Positions 18,386 to 26,964 of a stretch of 64,000 nucleotides of DNA are shown in pieces. The translations under genes and the position numbers were made by a program. How positions within the stretch are numbered: the first letter of the stretch is position 1; every line of letters begins with the position of its first letter. A model generated the notes under the pieces. It was not told the origin of the DNA. It was given only the letters and a program-made list of their open reading frames with translations, and ran no database searches. Origin of the DNA: JAXLWB01 sp046328715 (GTDB taxonomy: Bacteria > Chloroflexota > Anaerolineae > Caldilineales > Caldilineaceae). The stretch spans positions 1 to 64,000 of the forward strand of contig JAXLWB010000039.1 in NCBI GenBank assembly GCA_046328715.1, in the 5' to 3' direction.

Positions 18386-19063
18386 CTAATGGCTCGCGTT
18401 ACCGACGGCTGGGGCGAAGGGGGTCCTCAAGTTTAGACCAGACACTTCTTCGGTTGGGGCACGTAAAAGCGATATCGTCAATACAATGACCCAGAGCATG
18501 AAGCTATATATGTTAATGCGCTCCATGAGTCCAAGCCACGGCGTAGGCTGCCCTGCGGCAAGTGCAGGGCCTTGCGAACCAGCGAGTGCCCCAAATAGGA
18601 TCACGATGAGCAGAGTTCCGATTGAGTACAGCCGAAACCACTTTGTAAACGCAACGGCTGCAAAGCCTAGAATAAGTATCCAAGTGAGCACGGTTACAAA
18701 CGTGAGTATGATATGCATGGTATTTGTCAATGCGCTCACGGGCTGCGAAAGATTCTCTGGGAAAAATTGTGGCCACATCCAGCTGCCAATTGCATAGATG
18801 ATAAACGCGCCGCCGATGATGCGAAGAGCGTATTTTCGACCAGCCGATTGCCAAACGACCACTCCAAATGCAATCACAAGCAACGAGTAGACGAGGCTCA
18901 GCACAAGATGAATGGGTCTCGAAGGAGCACCGACAGCACTAAGGCGACTGAACTCCTGAGAGAGCCAACTGTAGTGCTGCCATCGTGTGCCTCCGATTAC
19001 ATCCATACAGGCATAGGTAAGTGAAGACAGGATCCCGCAAACAAGAAAGATCTTCCGTAACAT
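18386..19063 (-). CDS. DUF998 family membrane protein
   Basis: 225 aa with about six membrane helices. The N-terminus MLRKIFLVCGILSSLTYACMD, the SWLSQEFSRLSAVGAPSRP stretch after the first helix and the regular spacing of helices fit the DUF998 family. A strong ribosome site, AAAGGAGG, lies 6 nt before the ATG. The function is unknown; related genes often sit near small-molecule stress genes. It ends 33 nt before the GNAT reading frame and may be co-transcribed with it. Confidence 0.8.
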   Translation of the reverse strand: MLRKIFLVCGILSSLTYACMDVIGGTRWQHYSWLSQEFSRLSAVGAPSRPIHLVLSLVYSLLVIAFGVVVWQSAGRKYALRIIGGAFIIYAIGSWMWPQFFPENLSQPVSALTNTMHIILTFVTVLTWILILGFAAVAFTKWFRLYSIGTLLIVILFGALAGSQGPALAAGQPTPWLGLMERINIYSFMLWVIVLTISLLRAPTEEVSGLNLRTPFAPAVGNASH

Positions 19064-19721
19064 CGTTTACCTCCTTTGAATTCGGGTTGGAGTTTCAGCC
19101 TCTGTAGCGTGAGCATGAGCTGATCAGTCCTGATGATTTTCACTTCGCGGCATCTCACTCGGAGTTAGCCGGACGGCTTACTTCCTTTTGGCGATGGAGG
19201 TCATTCACCTTGCTCCTTAATTGATCGTCGTAGCCAACGTTGGGGTAGCCATGTATGATCTCTTCCGCACCAGTGATTGGCATGGTTGTTCGATTCAACC
19301 GATGACTAGTCCTGCACCCAGTGGAAAGGTCGCATCTTTGCACTGTCTGCTCCACGCTAACCAACAACGGCGCGCCAAGCGTTGGCGCGCCTAACTCAGT
19401 GTAGCACGATTAATACCCTTCTCTACCGGTCAACCGTATTGCTACCACACTCGACAAAGGGCTAGTTTCGTTTCTGTAGCGAACAAGCTCAAGACTAGCG
19501 CAGACGCCCAGTACGCAGAGAGGGCAGGAATCATTGCTTTGCGTTCTGCCACTTCTACGGCTTGCGGTCAGATCATCTTCTGCAAGAATGGAAGAATATA
19601 GTCATTGTCGGATAGAGGTCACGGAAAAGAGCGCGCCAACGACATAGCCGATTGCTCCACATGTGTGCCAACACCCCCATCTCAAATCCACGTTTTGGCG
19701 CACGATTAAGACAACCAATGC
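19064..19721. other. Intergenic region with small hairpin
   Basis: About 660 bases separate two minus-strand units. A 70-codon frame at 19155-19367 is open but has no ribosome site or family resemblance. A strong short hairpin lies at 19369-19391. No tRNA or other RNA gene was recognised. Confidence 0.5.
19369..19391. terminator. GC-rich hairpin GGCGCGCCAA/TTGGCGCGCC
   Basis: A perfect 10-bp stem with a 3-nt loop, about 330 nt downstream of the minus-strand membrane operon's last stop when read on the plus strand, and upstream of the DUF998 gene. It lacks a T-run, so it could be a terminator, a protein-binding palindrome or a small repeat. Confidence 0.4.
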
Positions 19722-20438
19722 CTATTGCAGCAACACGGTCGCCAAGAACCAGGCATATTCATTCATCAGCATGAAGGCAAGCATGGGGCCGATTGAGTTG
19801 TGTGTGCGCTTGAATACAAGGCCAAATGCGAGCATCTCTGCGGCAATGACAAGCGAATTCGCACCTTGGGAAAATGCATGCAGAAGTGCATATAAGGCGA
19901 TGGTTAGCAGGAGGCCCCATGACCATGTTTTCGCCTCGCTTTTGAAAATGCGATCTGTGTTGTGGATCAGCCAGATGACAAAAAAGACTTCGAGCGGGCC
20001 ATAAGCGAATAAGCCTACGATAGCAAAGATGGCGTAACCGAGAGAAATATGCTGAAAAGCGGGCCATTGTATGCCTGTGGTGAGATGCCTTGCGAGCAAG
20101 GATAAGTAGGCGAAGTAAACAAGAGCGATACCCGCAGCCAAGATGAGGCTAGCGGACAAGCGTTTGGTCGTGATGCCATAATCAGCAGGCTGATGCTTAC
20201 AGAGAATGGAGAAGAGTATCGGGAGGAGGCCAACCAAGACGCTTTCGGAAAGGATTGGAATCAAAGCAAGCGAAGGTTGTTGCTGAAATGCTGACCGATC
20301 GAGGGCGATATTGTGGGGAAGGAAAATGGCAATCCCGATCGCCACTACGAACGTGCCGAGAAGGTTCCAAAGCCAAGTAGCTGAGACCTGGAAGGTAGGA
20401 TTGCGAAGAAACAACCTTTGAGATGACGATTGCATCAT
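19722..20438 (-). CDS. CPBP-like intramembrane protein with altered catalytic motif
   Basis: 238 aa, about seven membrane helices. Layout and hydrophobic pattern match CPBP (Abi/CAAX protease-related) proteins, but the expected glutamate pair is replaced by YGPLEVFFVIWLIHNTDR (one Glu), while a histidine-containing helix (ALLHAFSQGANSL) and a C-terminal MNEYAWF follow. It may therefore be a degenerate or non-proteolytic relative. The start overlaps the stop of the CrtO-like gene by 4 nt, showing translational coupling. It is the last gene of the membrane-protein operon that begins at 23636. Confidence 0.55.
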   Translation of the reverse strand: MMQSSSQRLFLRNPTFQVSATWLWNLLGTFVVAIGIAIFLPHNIALDRSAFQQQPSLALIPILSESVLVGLLPILFSILCKHQPADYGITTKRLSASLILAAGIALVYFAYLSLLARHLTTGIQWPAFQHISLGYAIFAIVGLFAYGPLEVFFVIWLIHNTDRIFKSEAKTWSWGLLLTIALYALLHAFSQGANSLVIAAEMLAFGLVFKRTHNSIGPMLAFMLMNEYAWFLATVLLQ

Positions 20439-20986
20439 AGTAAAGCCTCCTGTTGCTGGATCAGTTCTTGCAGCCGGATGCGATTGTAGCGTTGCAGCAT
20501 CACAGGATAGACATTGAGCAGGCAGTTGAACAACAGCAGCCAGCCTACGGCATCAAGCCAGCCCTGGACCAAGGCGTAGCCGATGAACAGAAACAAGATT
20601 AAGAAGATGAGCACATGTAGCGTTTCAGCGTTGCGCATGTTGCTTTCCAGTGCGCGCAGTGCTGGGATACTTTTCTCCGGCGGGAGACGCAGGTTGAGAC
20701 TGAAGATTGCCAATGGTCCACGCCGCATCAGGCGTTTGAAAACGCGAACCCCCAGCCGTTCGTAAAGCTGCCCGCTCTCTTCAAACGGTTTGATAGCATA
20801 GTAACTGGGCGCAAAGGCGACATGGATCACCTCACTGCTCGTGGCAACCCAGGCCATCACAAGCCAATTGACGAGGAAAGCAAAGAGTGGACTGCGCCAC
20901 GCAAGCGCCTGCAACACCCAGTACAGGAGGGCGATGGCAATGATGGTGATGATCATAAACAAGCCGAGTTGTTTGACCCTTTTCAT
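20435..20986 (-). CDS. CrtO-like (glycosyl-diaponeurosporenoate acyltransferase family) membrane protein
   Basis: 183 aa with about four helices. Seen: YYAIKPFEESGQLYERLGVR then VFKRLMRRG in the centre and the C-terminal MLQRYNRIRLQELIQQQ. These match the pattern of staphylococcal CrtO, which acylates a glycosylated carotenoid at the membrane (known). Bacterial relatives outside staphylococci are usually uncharacterised, so the substrate here is open; no carotenoid biosynthesis gene is in the window. The gene is followed by the CPBP-like gene with a 4-nt overlap. The ribosome site GAGAAGG lies 2 nt before the ATG. Confidence 0.6.
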   Translation of the reverse strand: MKRVKQLGLFMIITIIAIALLYWVLQALAWRSPLFAFLVNWLVMAWVATSSEVIHVAFAPSYYAIKPFEESGQLYERLGVRVFKRLMRRGPLAIFSLNLRLPPEKSIPALRALESNMRNAETLHVLIFLILFLFIGYALVQGWLDAVGWLLLFNCLLNVYPVMLQRYNRIRLQELIQQQEALL

Positions 20987-21004
20987 AGCCTTCTCTTTGC
21001 CGTT

Positions 21005-21097
21005 CTACAGCAGCAACAGCATGTTACACACCGCATCAATCAGCGCATGGACAATGACCGAAACCGCCAGGTTGCCGCAACGCCGCCTTGCGTCATT
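21005..21097 (-). pseudogene. Remnant of a CPBP-family gene (C-terminal end only)
   Basis: Between the stop of the 134-aa membrane gene and the CrtO-like gene, an excellent ribosome site (AGGAGG) and ATG at 21097 start an 18-codon frame. A different frame over the same bases reads GNLAVSVIVHALIDAVCNML and then a short run of Leu to a stop at 21005-21007. That matches the histidine-bearing final helix of CPBP proteases (pattern H-A-L-x-D/N). The start and tail of a gene thus seem to remain with the middle deleted and the frame shifted. Confidence 0.5.
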
Positions 21098-21497
21098 TTT
21101 CACCTCCTAACTGGCGTTCGAAAAGTGCCAAGACAAGTAAAAGAATCGCAACCAGGAAGGAGACCGTCAACGTAATTCTCATTGTTCCCTGCACGACAAA
21201 CTCGCCAACGATGTCAAAGAGCGCCAAGGCGATTACGAGATTGATCACGCCCTTGGTCTGCCGCATCATGCCCCACAGGCTGACCGCAAAAAGGAGTGCG
21301 ACGACTGCACCGGAAATCATCAGCAGCTTGGGGTTGACGACAACGGTTGCTCGAATATCCGCCCAGTTGAAGGCAAATGCCAGCGTTACCACTAGATGTT
21401 GAACAATTTTCTCAGCAAGCAGCCCAAGCAAGAGGTATCTCAGCCAGAGTGCAGGCAACTGTTTGAGTCCATTGTAAGTTGTTTCGCCGTGCTTCAT
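21093..21497 (-). CDS. Four-helix membrane protein of unknown function
   Basis: 134 aa beginning MKHGETTYNGLKQLPAL. Four hydrophobic helices are visible, two near the N-terminus and two at the C-terminus (VINLVIALALFDIVGEF and ITLTVSFLVAILLLVLALF). I do not recognise a family. Its stop overlaps the ATG of the CPBP remnant (ATGA), so it was part of a coupled operon. The ribosome site is poor, and the gap to the upstream CPBP gene is about 90 nt. Base composition is similar to the neighbours. Confidence 0.6.
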   Translation of the reverse strand: MKHGETTYNGLKQLPALWLRYLLLGLLAEKIVQHLVVTLAFAFNWADIRATVVVNPKLLMISGAVVALLFAVSLWGMMRQTKGVINLVIALALFDIVGEFVVQGTMRITLTVSFLVAILLLVLALFERQLGGEK

Positions 21498-21589
21498 GAT
21501 TGTATCTTGCTTTCACTGCTTCCCTGTAGCTCGGCTTCAATCGGCCAAGCGAGGTCAACAACCAATACAAATCTGTAACAGACGAGCTT

Positions 21590-22441
21590 CTACGCGGCAC
21601 TAGAAAAAGCAGGTTGTTGGATCACCTTGGCATGATGTGAAAGCCGAGCTGGACGCTCCAGCAGCAAAACAGCGACACCCCATAGCGTGGTCAACATTCC
21701 CATGATGTTCATCATCTCTGGCCCCACCGCTTGGTTAATCATGACGAGATCGAGCAATCCATGAAAGATCGCCAGCAGCAGAATGCTGCCATCACTGCTA
21801 TTGTAGAGCCAGGTTAGCAAGATCGAACCAGTCAACATGCTCAGGTACCAGCCGATCACGCCACCTAACCCCATTTGCCGATAACTTTCATTGATCACAA
21901 ACAACGGCAAATGCCAGAGCGACCAGCCAATGCTGATCACCACAGCGGCCCACAAGGCACTGTGTCGACGCTGCAAACGAGGCAGAACATAGCCACGCCA
22001 GCCCACCTCCTCGCCATAGCCATAGAAGATAATTTCCACGGCTAATAGTCCTAGCCAGCCCAACTGCGGGTATTCAGCCACGGCACCGAGTTTGCGCCAC
22101 TCGGGCCACGGACTGCCCATCCCCCGTGCCGCTAGCAAGGCTAGGACAAGTAGGGCCACCGGTCCCAACGCAGCGATTGCCCACCACAGGCGGCTCACGC
22201 GCCATTTTGTCATCCCGGCGACCAGTTGTTGAACGCTTGACTTTCCCTCTAGTAGCCATGCAAAAAGTATGGCGGCCAGCGCTGGTCCCAGACTACCTAC
22301 CAAATGCCAATAGCGCGATACAGGCCCGATCCAGCCCTCGGCAGCAGCCACCAAGGGCAGCCAGAGCAGCCACGAAATGGCATAGGCCAGAACAAAAAAG
22401 GACAACAACGGATATTGTTTGATCAATTTTGAGGCTTCCAT
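21590..22441 (-). CDS. CPBP family intramembrane metalloprotease
   Basis: 283 aa, about eight helices. All CPBP motifs are intact: the Glu pair and Arg in GYGEEVGWRGYVLPRLQ, the second motif WSLWHLPLF with its His, and the third IFHGLLDLVM. Known: the family cleaves membrane-embedded substrates in prenyl-protein processing, bacteriocin immunity and regulation. The start was set at METSK-like MEASKLIKQYPLL, which has AAGGAG 6 nt upstream; a longer reading begins 57 nt earlier with no ribosome site. It lies 66 nt after the M50-like gene in the same operon. Confidence 0.88.
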   Translation of the reverse strand: MEASKLIKQYPLLSFFVLAYAISWLLWLPLVAAAEGWIGPVSRYWHLVGSLGPALAAILFAWLLEGKSSVQQLVAGMTKWRVSRLWWAIAALGPVALLVLALLAARGMGSPWPEWRKLGAVAEYPQLGWLGLLAVEIIFYGYGEEVGWRGYVLPRLQRRHSALWAAVVISIGWSLWHLPLFVINESYRQMGLGGVIGWYLSMLTGSILLTWLYNSSDGSILLLAIFHGLLDLVMINQAVGPEMMNIMGMLTTLWGVAVLLLERPARLSHHAKVIQQPAFSSAA

Positions 22442-22507
22442 CTTTGTCTCCTTTCGCAAAACACGAGTCCAGCTCGATATTGCGTGAACACTCATCACAC
22501 CCGGTGC

Positions 22508-22993
22508 TCAGTGAAAAAGCTGCACCACCTGAAGACCATCATTGGCAATTCCAGCCTGCGCTCCCATCCACTTGGCGTAATACCCTGGAATGCTTGAGTA
22601 CAGAAAAGCGATGAGGTTTATAACAACTAGACCTCGCCATGTATCGATGTTGTTTGTAGTGAACCACAGGACGCTGCACAGAATCGCCAACAACAACGAG
22701 GCGAGCGGCCCACCCACCGTAATCCAGAAGATCTGTCGCTTAGAGAGGGCAGCAACATCTTCCAGGTGGTAACGGCAACCCAGAAAGGTACCCGGTTCGA
22801 AATAGAAATGGATGGTTAGGCGTCCCAAGCGAATTTCCCGCTGGGTTCCTCGCACACCAAATTGAAAGGTGACCCTTTGTTTGGTCAATAGCAGGATCAT
22901 GAGGGCGTGCCCCATTTCATGCAATACCAGGCAAACTGGAAAACCGATGAACAGCCACAATAAGATGCTGATGATCTGCGATAGCGTATCCAT
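22508..22993 (-). CDS. M50-like (site-2 protease-like) membrane protein
   Basis: 161 aa. Seen: the zinc motif HEMGH within an N-terminal helix (FPVCLVLHEMGHALMILLL) and the second-site motif GGPLASLLLAI. Both are hallmarks of small M50-type intramembrane proteases, though the usual Asp of the third ligand motif is not obvious. The start was placed at MDTLSQIISI because AAAGGAGAGG precedes it. It follows the 210-aa membrane protein by 14 nt and precedes a CPBP protease, so two unrelated classes of intramembrane protease share an operon. Substrate unknown. Confidence 0.7.
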   Translation of the reverse strand: MDTLSQIISILLWLFIGFPVCLVLHEMGHALMILLLTKQRVTFQFGVRGTQREIRLGRLTIHFYFEPGTFLGCRYHLEDVAALSKRQIFWITVGGPLASLLLAILCSVLWFTTNNIDTWRGLVVINLIAFLYSSIPGYYAKWMGAQAGIANDGLQVVQLFH

Positions 22994-23003
22994 ATCCTCT
23001 CCT

Positions 23004-23636
23004 TTAGGACACAGCTTGACCGTAACTATCATGCACAAAGCCCACCCCAATCGTCACCAACAGTGAGCCAAACGCCAGCAAGATCAGCATATAAAGCAGG
23101 CTCGGTATGAGGAGTGGGAGGTAATAACCGATGATCAGCGTACCCGGGAAGAGCAGCAGCCAAGCACCCAGACAAAGAGCAAAAGACCACGGCCACACGT
23201 TTGTCAATCGGCGCTGCGTTGGGGCAGAGAGATGGGAACGCCACCAGCGATGCGAGACGTTGATTCGCGTCGCCACTGCCGCCGCAATGAAGCCAAGCAC
23301 GGGTGGACCAAAGCCCCCTCCTACCAGAAGCAAGCTGACTGAGAGCAGCAGCAAGATCAGGCCGCTGGGCCGCCATTTCACAAATTTTGCCACCCAAAGC
23401 AGAAGGATCAGCGAGACCAGGATAGTCAAGAGTCCAGAAACCAGCAAGTTGGGAATCAGCGTCATCGCCGGCTCGCCACCCAAGACGCGCATGCTCGTCG
23501 ATGTCGGCCAGGACTCGATCATGATCCCGGTGGGAGCACGATTTCCTTGCAAGGTTTCGCCAATGCCATGTTCTAGTCCAGCCAGCCCAGCCAGAAGACC
23601 AAAGGTGGAAGCGATGATCCTAGTTGCGTTACGCAT
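23004..23636 (-). CDS. Conserved-looking membrane protein, first gene of operon
   Basis: 210 aa with about six helices. It starts MRNATRIIASTFGLLAGLAG behind GGAGG and 7 nt of spacing. The next residues, LEHGIGETLQGNRAPTG, and the polar loop before the second helix (GGEPAMTLIPN) look conserved in style and may be functionally important, being the only charged parts near the membrane surface. I do not recognise a named family. It is 10 nt upstream of the M50-like gene and heads the membrane operon running to 19722. Confidence 0.65.
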   Translation of the reverse strand: MRNATRIIASTFGLLAGLAGLEHGIGETLQGNRAPTGIMIESWPTSTSMRVLGGEPAMTLIPNLLVSGLLTILVSLILLLWVAKFVKWRPSGLILLLLSVSLLLVGGGFGPPVLGFIAAAVATRINVSHRWWRSHLSAPTQRRLTNVWPWSFALCLGAWLLLFPGTLIIGYYLPLLIPSLLYMLILLAFGSLLVTIGVGFVHDSYGQAVS

Positions 23637-23759
23637 GGCGATTCCTCCTATGCTGATAATACGGAAGTAGTTACGTTTAAGGGTACAACAAAAGTATCTC
23701 AGCACAATCGGCCAACTAGCGTGCTTTTTGACTGGTCAAGAGAATAGTCATGGGCAACA

Positions 23760-23806
23760 AAAAAGCGCAGGAATCCAGGTTGACACCTTAAATTCCTGCG
23801 CTTTTT
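23760..23806. terminator. Rho-independent terminator of the cold-shock gene
   Basis: A stem AAAAAGCGCAGGAAT/ATTCCTGCGCTTTTT (15 bp) with a 17-nt loop lies 27 nt after the minus-strand cold-shock stop. T-runs exist on both strands, so it can act bidirectionally. Confidence 0.8.
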
Positions 23807-23832
23807 ATTTTTTTGTGAGGAAGGTCAACGAA

Positions 23833-24045
23833 TTAGATCCTGTTGACGTTGGTGGCAGAGGGGCCTTTGGGGCCTTGTTCGATACCAAACTCGACACGAT
23901 CCCCTTCAGCGAGGCTACGAAAACCTTCGGACATGATCGCAGAGTGATGAACGAAGATATCCTTGCTGCCAGATTCCGGGGCGATGAAACCAAAGCCCTT
24001 TGCATCATTGAACCACTTGACGGTTCCTTTTTCACGGTTGCTCAT
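23833..24045 (-). CDS. Cold-shock protein (CspA family)
   Basis: 70 aa, one OB-fold cold-shock domain. The RNA-binding motifs KGFGFI (RNP1) and DIFVHH (RNP2) are both intact; the opening KGTVKWFNDAKGFGF is canonical. Known: binds single-stranded RNA/DNA and acts as an RNA chaperone in the cytosol. AGGAG lies about 10 nt before the ATG, with an A/T-rich leader upstream and a possible promoter at 24091-24119. A strong terminator at 23760-23806 shows it is monocistronic. Confidence 0.95.
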   Translation of the reverse strand: MSNREKGTVKWFNDAKGFGFIAPESGSKDIFVHHSAIMSEGFRSLAEGDRVEFGIEQGPKGPSATNVNRI

Positions 24046-24090
24046 TGTTGGAAAACTCCTTTTTCCTAAACTGATAGTACAAACACATTA

Positions 24091-24119
24091 AATTTACAAA
24101 ACGAAGTTGTTCCTAACAA
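24091..24119 (-). promoter_or_regulatory. Possible sigma-70-type promoter for the cold-shock gene
   Basis: On the minus strand, TTGTTA, a 17-nt spacer and TAAATT lie about 45-75 nt before the ATG. Each hexamer matches the consensus at 4 of 6 positions in an A/T-rich stretch. Confidence 0.35.
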
Positions 24120-24130
24120 AGAGGTCAAAC

Positions 24131-24163
24131 AAAAAGCCGCCTGACTATGAAGTCTAAGCGGCT
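24131..24163 (-). terminator. Terminator of the XRE-STAND regulator gene
   Basis: On the minus strand, AGCCGC ... GCGGCT with an inner GACT/AGTC pairing is followed directly by TTTTTG. It stands about 145 nt after the regulator's stop and upstream of the cold-shock leader. Confidence 0.7.
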
Positions 24164-24309
24164 GAGTCAAACTAGTCGTGATAGAACTTACTGCATCTTG
24201 CATGAGTCAGTCTAACGCATCGAGGCACTCAGTTATGTAATATTCATTCCACTTTCCCAAGCAGAACAGCGCTAATACCCAAACAAAAGATTCTGTTGGC
24301 ATGAGCCAG

Positions 24310-26793
24310 TTACGTTTCCAATCCGGCGCGCAACTGCATCGCCCGCTGCCTGATCTCTTGTGTGCTGGCAGGGTGATCGATGACTTGCTCTAGATAAGTC
24401 AATGTTTGTGCTAAGTCACCTCGTTCAGCATGAAGACGAGCAAAGCCAAGTAGTGCGAGCATGACAACCGGCGAACCCTGGGTCTCGGTGGCAATACGCA
24501 GCGCTTCTTGCCAGGCGCGCTCTGCGTCCTCTATGTTTCCGACTGCAAAATGGCTCTCACCCAATTCAGCCAACGCCCGTGCCCGATCCTGGCGCGCACC
24601 GAGTTCGCTAAAGATCGCCAAACTCTGCTGAAACAGTGCGATTGCCTGGCTATGTTCATTCTGTGCCTGGGCAACAATACCGAGGCTACGATAGGCCGAG
24701 CCTACACCGTAGCGATCGCCAATGGTTTGATTGAGTGCCACACACTCTTCCAACGCGACACGCGCATCGACAAGGTGTCCTAATAGCAAGGCACTCAAAC
24801 TGAGTGAGTTCAGCGCCAGGGCAGTAAAGCGGGGATCACCAATAGCCCGCCACTCGGCCACCGCCTGTTGCAACTGAGCGTAATTGGCATCAGATGGACC
24901 AAAGGCCAGGCTGAGGTCAAGTTGCAGAATTAGACACAACGCAGCAAACCAGCGGTCGCCGATCGCCCGAGCCAAGGTGAGCCCCTCGTTCAGGTATTGG
25001 GTGGCTTTGTTGTAATTTCCAGTGACCCCAGTGACAATCCCCTGAAAGGTGAGCGCCTCGACCAGGGCAGATGGCACGTTCAGCGGACGGAGGAGAGTCA
25101 AGCTGTGTTCGAGCAGGATTTGAGCATGCTCATAGTGGGCCAGGCGAAAGGCAAACAGGGCTTGACAAGCCAGAACACGACCGAGCGTCACCAAGGCTGT
25201 ACGCTCTGTGCTCGCAGCAGCGCTAGTCAAAACATTGGCTGTGTGCGCTTGCAAGTCAAAACCTTCCTGGAACCAGCCACGGGTGTCGTAATACATCGTA
25301 AACGCCCGCAACGTCTGATCGAGCAAAACAACTTCGCCCTGGCTGACGGCCCACTCCCAAGCGGTGCGGAGGTTATCAACTTCGGCAGTCAGTTCGACCA
25401 GGGTCGCCTGCTGTGCGGCACTGCGCAAGTGTTCATCGGCGTTGCCAAACAAGGTCAGGTAATAGTGAGCGTGAGTTGCCTGGGCCGCCCTCTGTTCGCT
25501 GGGTTGTTGCGCCAGTTGTTCGGCGGCAAACTGGCGGATCAACTCGTGCATCTCAAAGCGTCCAGCCTCGTTGCGCCGGAGCAGTGATTTGTTCAGCAAG
25601 GCGGCCAGTGTCGTCAGTGTTGCTCCAACGATAATCTCGGCTGCGTCACGCCTAAAACCGCTACGAAAGACGGCTAACTGACGAAGAATGCTCTGTTCGG
25701 TATCACTCAGCAGCAACCATGAGTGGTCGAAGACAGCCCGCAACGAATGATGACGGGCGGGCAGATCCCGAGCAGATCCGTGCAGAAAATCGAGCCCTTG
25801 CTCAAGCTCGTGTGCGATCTCGGCACAGGTCAAGGTACGAATCCAAGTCGCAGCCAGTTCAATCGCCAGCGGCATCCCCTCGACCAACTGACAAATATGC
25901 ACAATAGCAAGGACATCGTCAGAGGTCGCCTGGAAACGAGCCTTTGCCTGGCGCGCCCGTTGCAGATACAACTCAAGCGCAGTGCCCTGTAGCTCTGAGC
26001 TTCCGCCCTCAGGGATCGGCAGCCCTGACACCTCATAGACCCATTCGGCATGCAGATCCAAAGCCTGGCGTGAGGTAACCAGCAGTTTCACTTCCGGCGC
26101 GTGGGTCAGGATTTCCGCTAACCAGAGAATACCTGGTTCAGCGACGAGTTGTTCCAGATTGTCCAGGAGCAGCAGCAATCGTTTTGTCTGGAGATAGTCC
26201 AGCAACTGGCGCTTTGGATCCGTAGCACCCGCGCTTGGAAAGGCAAAGCCAAGGGCGTCCGCGATCAAGGGTACAAGTTTGCTCGGGGAATCAATCGATG
26301 CGCATGATACGAAATAAACGCCATCAGCAAAATGTTCCTGCATGTGGGTTGCAGTTTCAAGTGCCAAGCAGGTCTTGCCAATCCCACCTGGGCCAACCAG
26401 CGTCAGCAGGTGGCAGCGGTCATCGTTCAGGAGTTGGCGAAGCTCGGCGAGCTCGGTTTGGCGGCCAATCAATGGCGTTGCCAGATGGGGAAGGTTGGTG
26501 CGGGGCGTCGTCAAGCTGGGCGAGACGGGACCGCTGACGCTCGAATTTGCGATGGCGGACAAACGATCCACTCGCCATTCGCCACGCGCTACTTTTACAA
26601 ACATCGCCCGCTCAGTTGACGGGATATGTAGCGCATTGGCTAGCAGTTCCGCAATTTGGGTCGAAGGCCGGCGCTCACCGTCTTCCACTTTGCGCAATAG
26701 TGCAACCGAGCAGGCCACGCGTTCAGCCAACTGTTCACGAGTGAGATGCTGTTGTGTACGTTGTTGACGAAGCCATTCGCCAAAGGTCTCCAT
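24310..26793 (-). CDS. XRE-type HTH / NB-ARC (STAND) / TPR transcriptional regulator
   Basis: 827 aa. Order: an XRE-type helix-turn-helix (about 1-60: FGEWLRQQRTQQHLTREQLAE), an NTPase domain with P-loop GPGGIGKT (about 130), LLLLLDNLEQ as Walker B-like and TSRQALDL-type sensor, then a long alpha-helical TPR region (about 440-820, e.g. YNKATQYLNEGLTLARAIGD). Known: such STAND proteins act as ligand- or stress-responsive switches that bind DNA when ATP-loaded. The start was set at METFGEWL, with AAGG upstream; an earlier in-frame ATG nine codons back is less likely. It is divergent from the reductase-CPBP fusion (172 nt apart), which is therefore a candidate target. Confidence 0.85.
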   Translation of the reverse strand: METFGEWLRQQRTQQHLTREQLAERVACSVALLRKVEDGERRPSTQIAELLANALHIPSTERAMFVKVARGEWRVDRLSAIANSSVSGPVSPSLTTPRTNLPHLATPLIGRQTELAELRQLLNDDRCHLLTLVGPGGIGKTCLALETATHMQEHFADGVYFVSCASIDSPSKLVPLIADALGFAFPSAGATDPKRQLLDYLQTKRLLLLLDNLEQLVAEPGILWLAEILTHAPEVKLLVTSRQALDLHAEWVYEVSGLPIPEGGSSELQGTALELYLQRARQAKARFQATSDDVLAIVHICQLVEGMPLAIELAATWIRTLTCAEIAHELEQGLDFLHGSARDLPARHHSLRAVFDHSWLLLSDTEQSILRQLAVFRSGFRRDAAEIIVGATLTTLAALLNKSLLRRNEAGRFEMHELIRQFAAEQLAQQPSEQRAAQATHAHYYLTLFGNADEHLRSAAQQATLVELTAEVDNLRTAWEWAVSQGEVVLLDQTLRAFTMYYDTRGWFQEGFDLQAHTANVLTSAAASTERTALVTLGRVLACQALFAFRLAHYEHAQILLEHSLTLLRPLNVPSALVEALTFQGIVTGVTGNYNKATQYLNEGLTLARAIGDRWFAALCLILQLDLSLAFGPSDANYAQLQQAVAEWRAIGDPRFTALALNSLSLSALLLGHLVDARVALEECVALNQTIGDRYGVGSAYRSLGIVAQAQNEHSQAIALFQQSLAIFSELGARQDRARALAELGESHFAVGNIEDAERAWQEALRIATETQGSPVVMLALLGFARLHAERGDLAQTLTYLEQVIDHPASTQEIRQRAMQLRAGLET

Positions 26794-26910
26794 CTTTGCC
26801 TTACCATCCCGAATTGTCACACTTTTTGTAACAGAGCACTGTTACCCACTACGCCCCATTTGCGCTTTACTAAAGGCAATCCAGAATGAAACATAACATA
26901 GTTACTAATT

Positions 26911-26950
26911 TTTAACGCAAAGTCGCAAAGATGTAAAGACGCAAAAGGAA
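26911..26950. repeat. AACGCAAAG-type repeat, half copy
   Basis: TTTAACGCAAAGTCGCAAAG followed by ATGTAAAGACGCAAAAG matches the arms of the repeat at 12052-12183 and lies directly before the ribosome site of the fusion gene. Confidence 0.55.
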
Positions 26951-26964
26951 AAGGAGCACCAATC

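Noticed and set aside
19155..19367. 70-codon open frame on the minus strand
   Set aside because: No ribosome site, no family resemblance, composition unlike neighbouring genes, and it ends beside a hairpin.
19560..19720. Possible degraded C-terminal coding end (minus strand)
   Set aside because: A short protein-like run was seen, but no alignment partner in the window and several frame changes would be needed.
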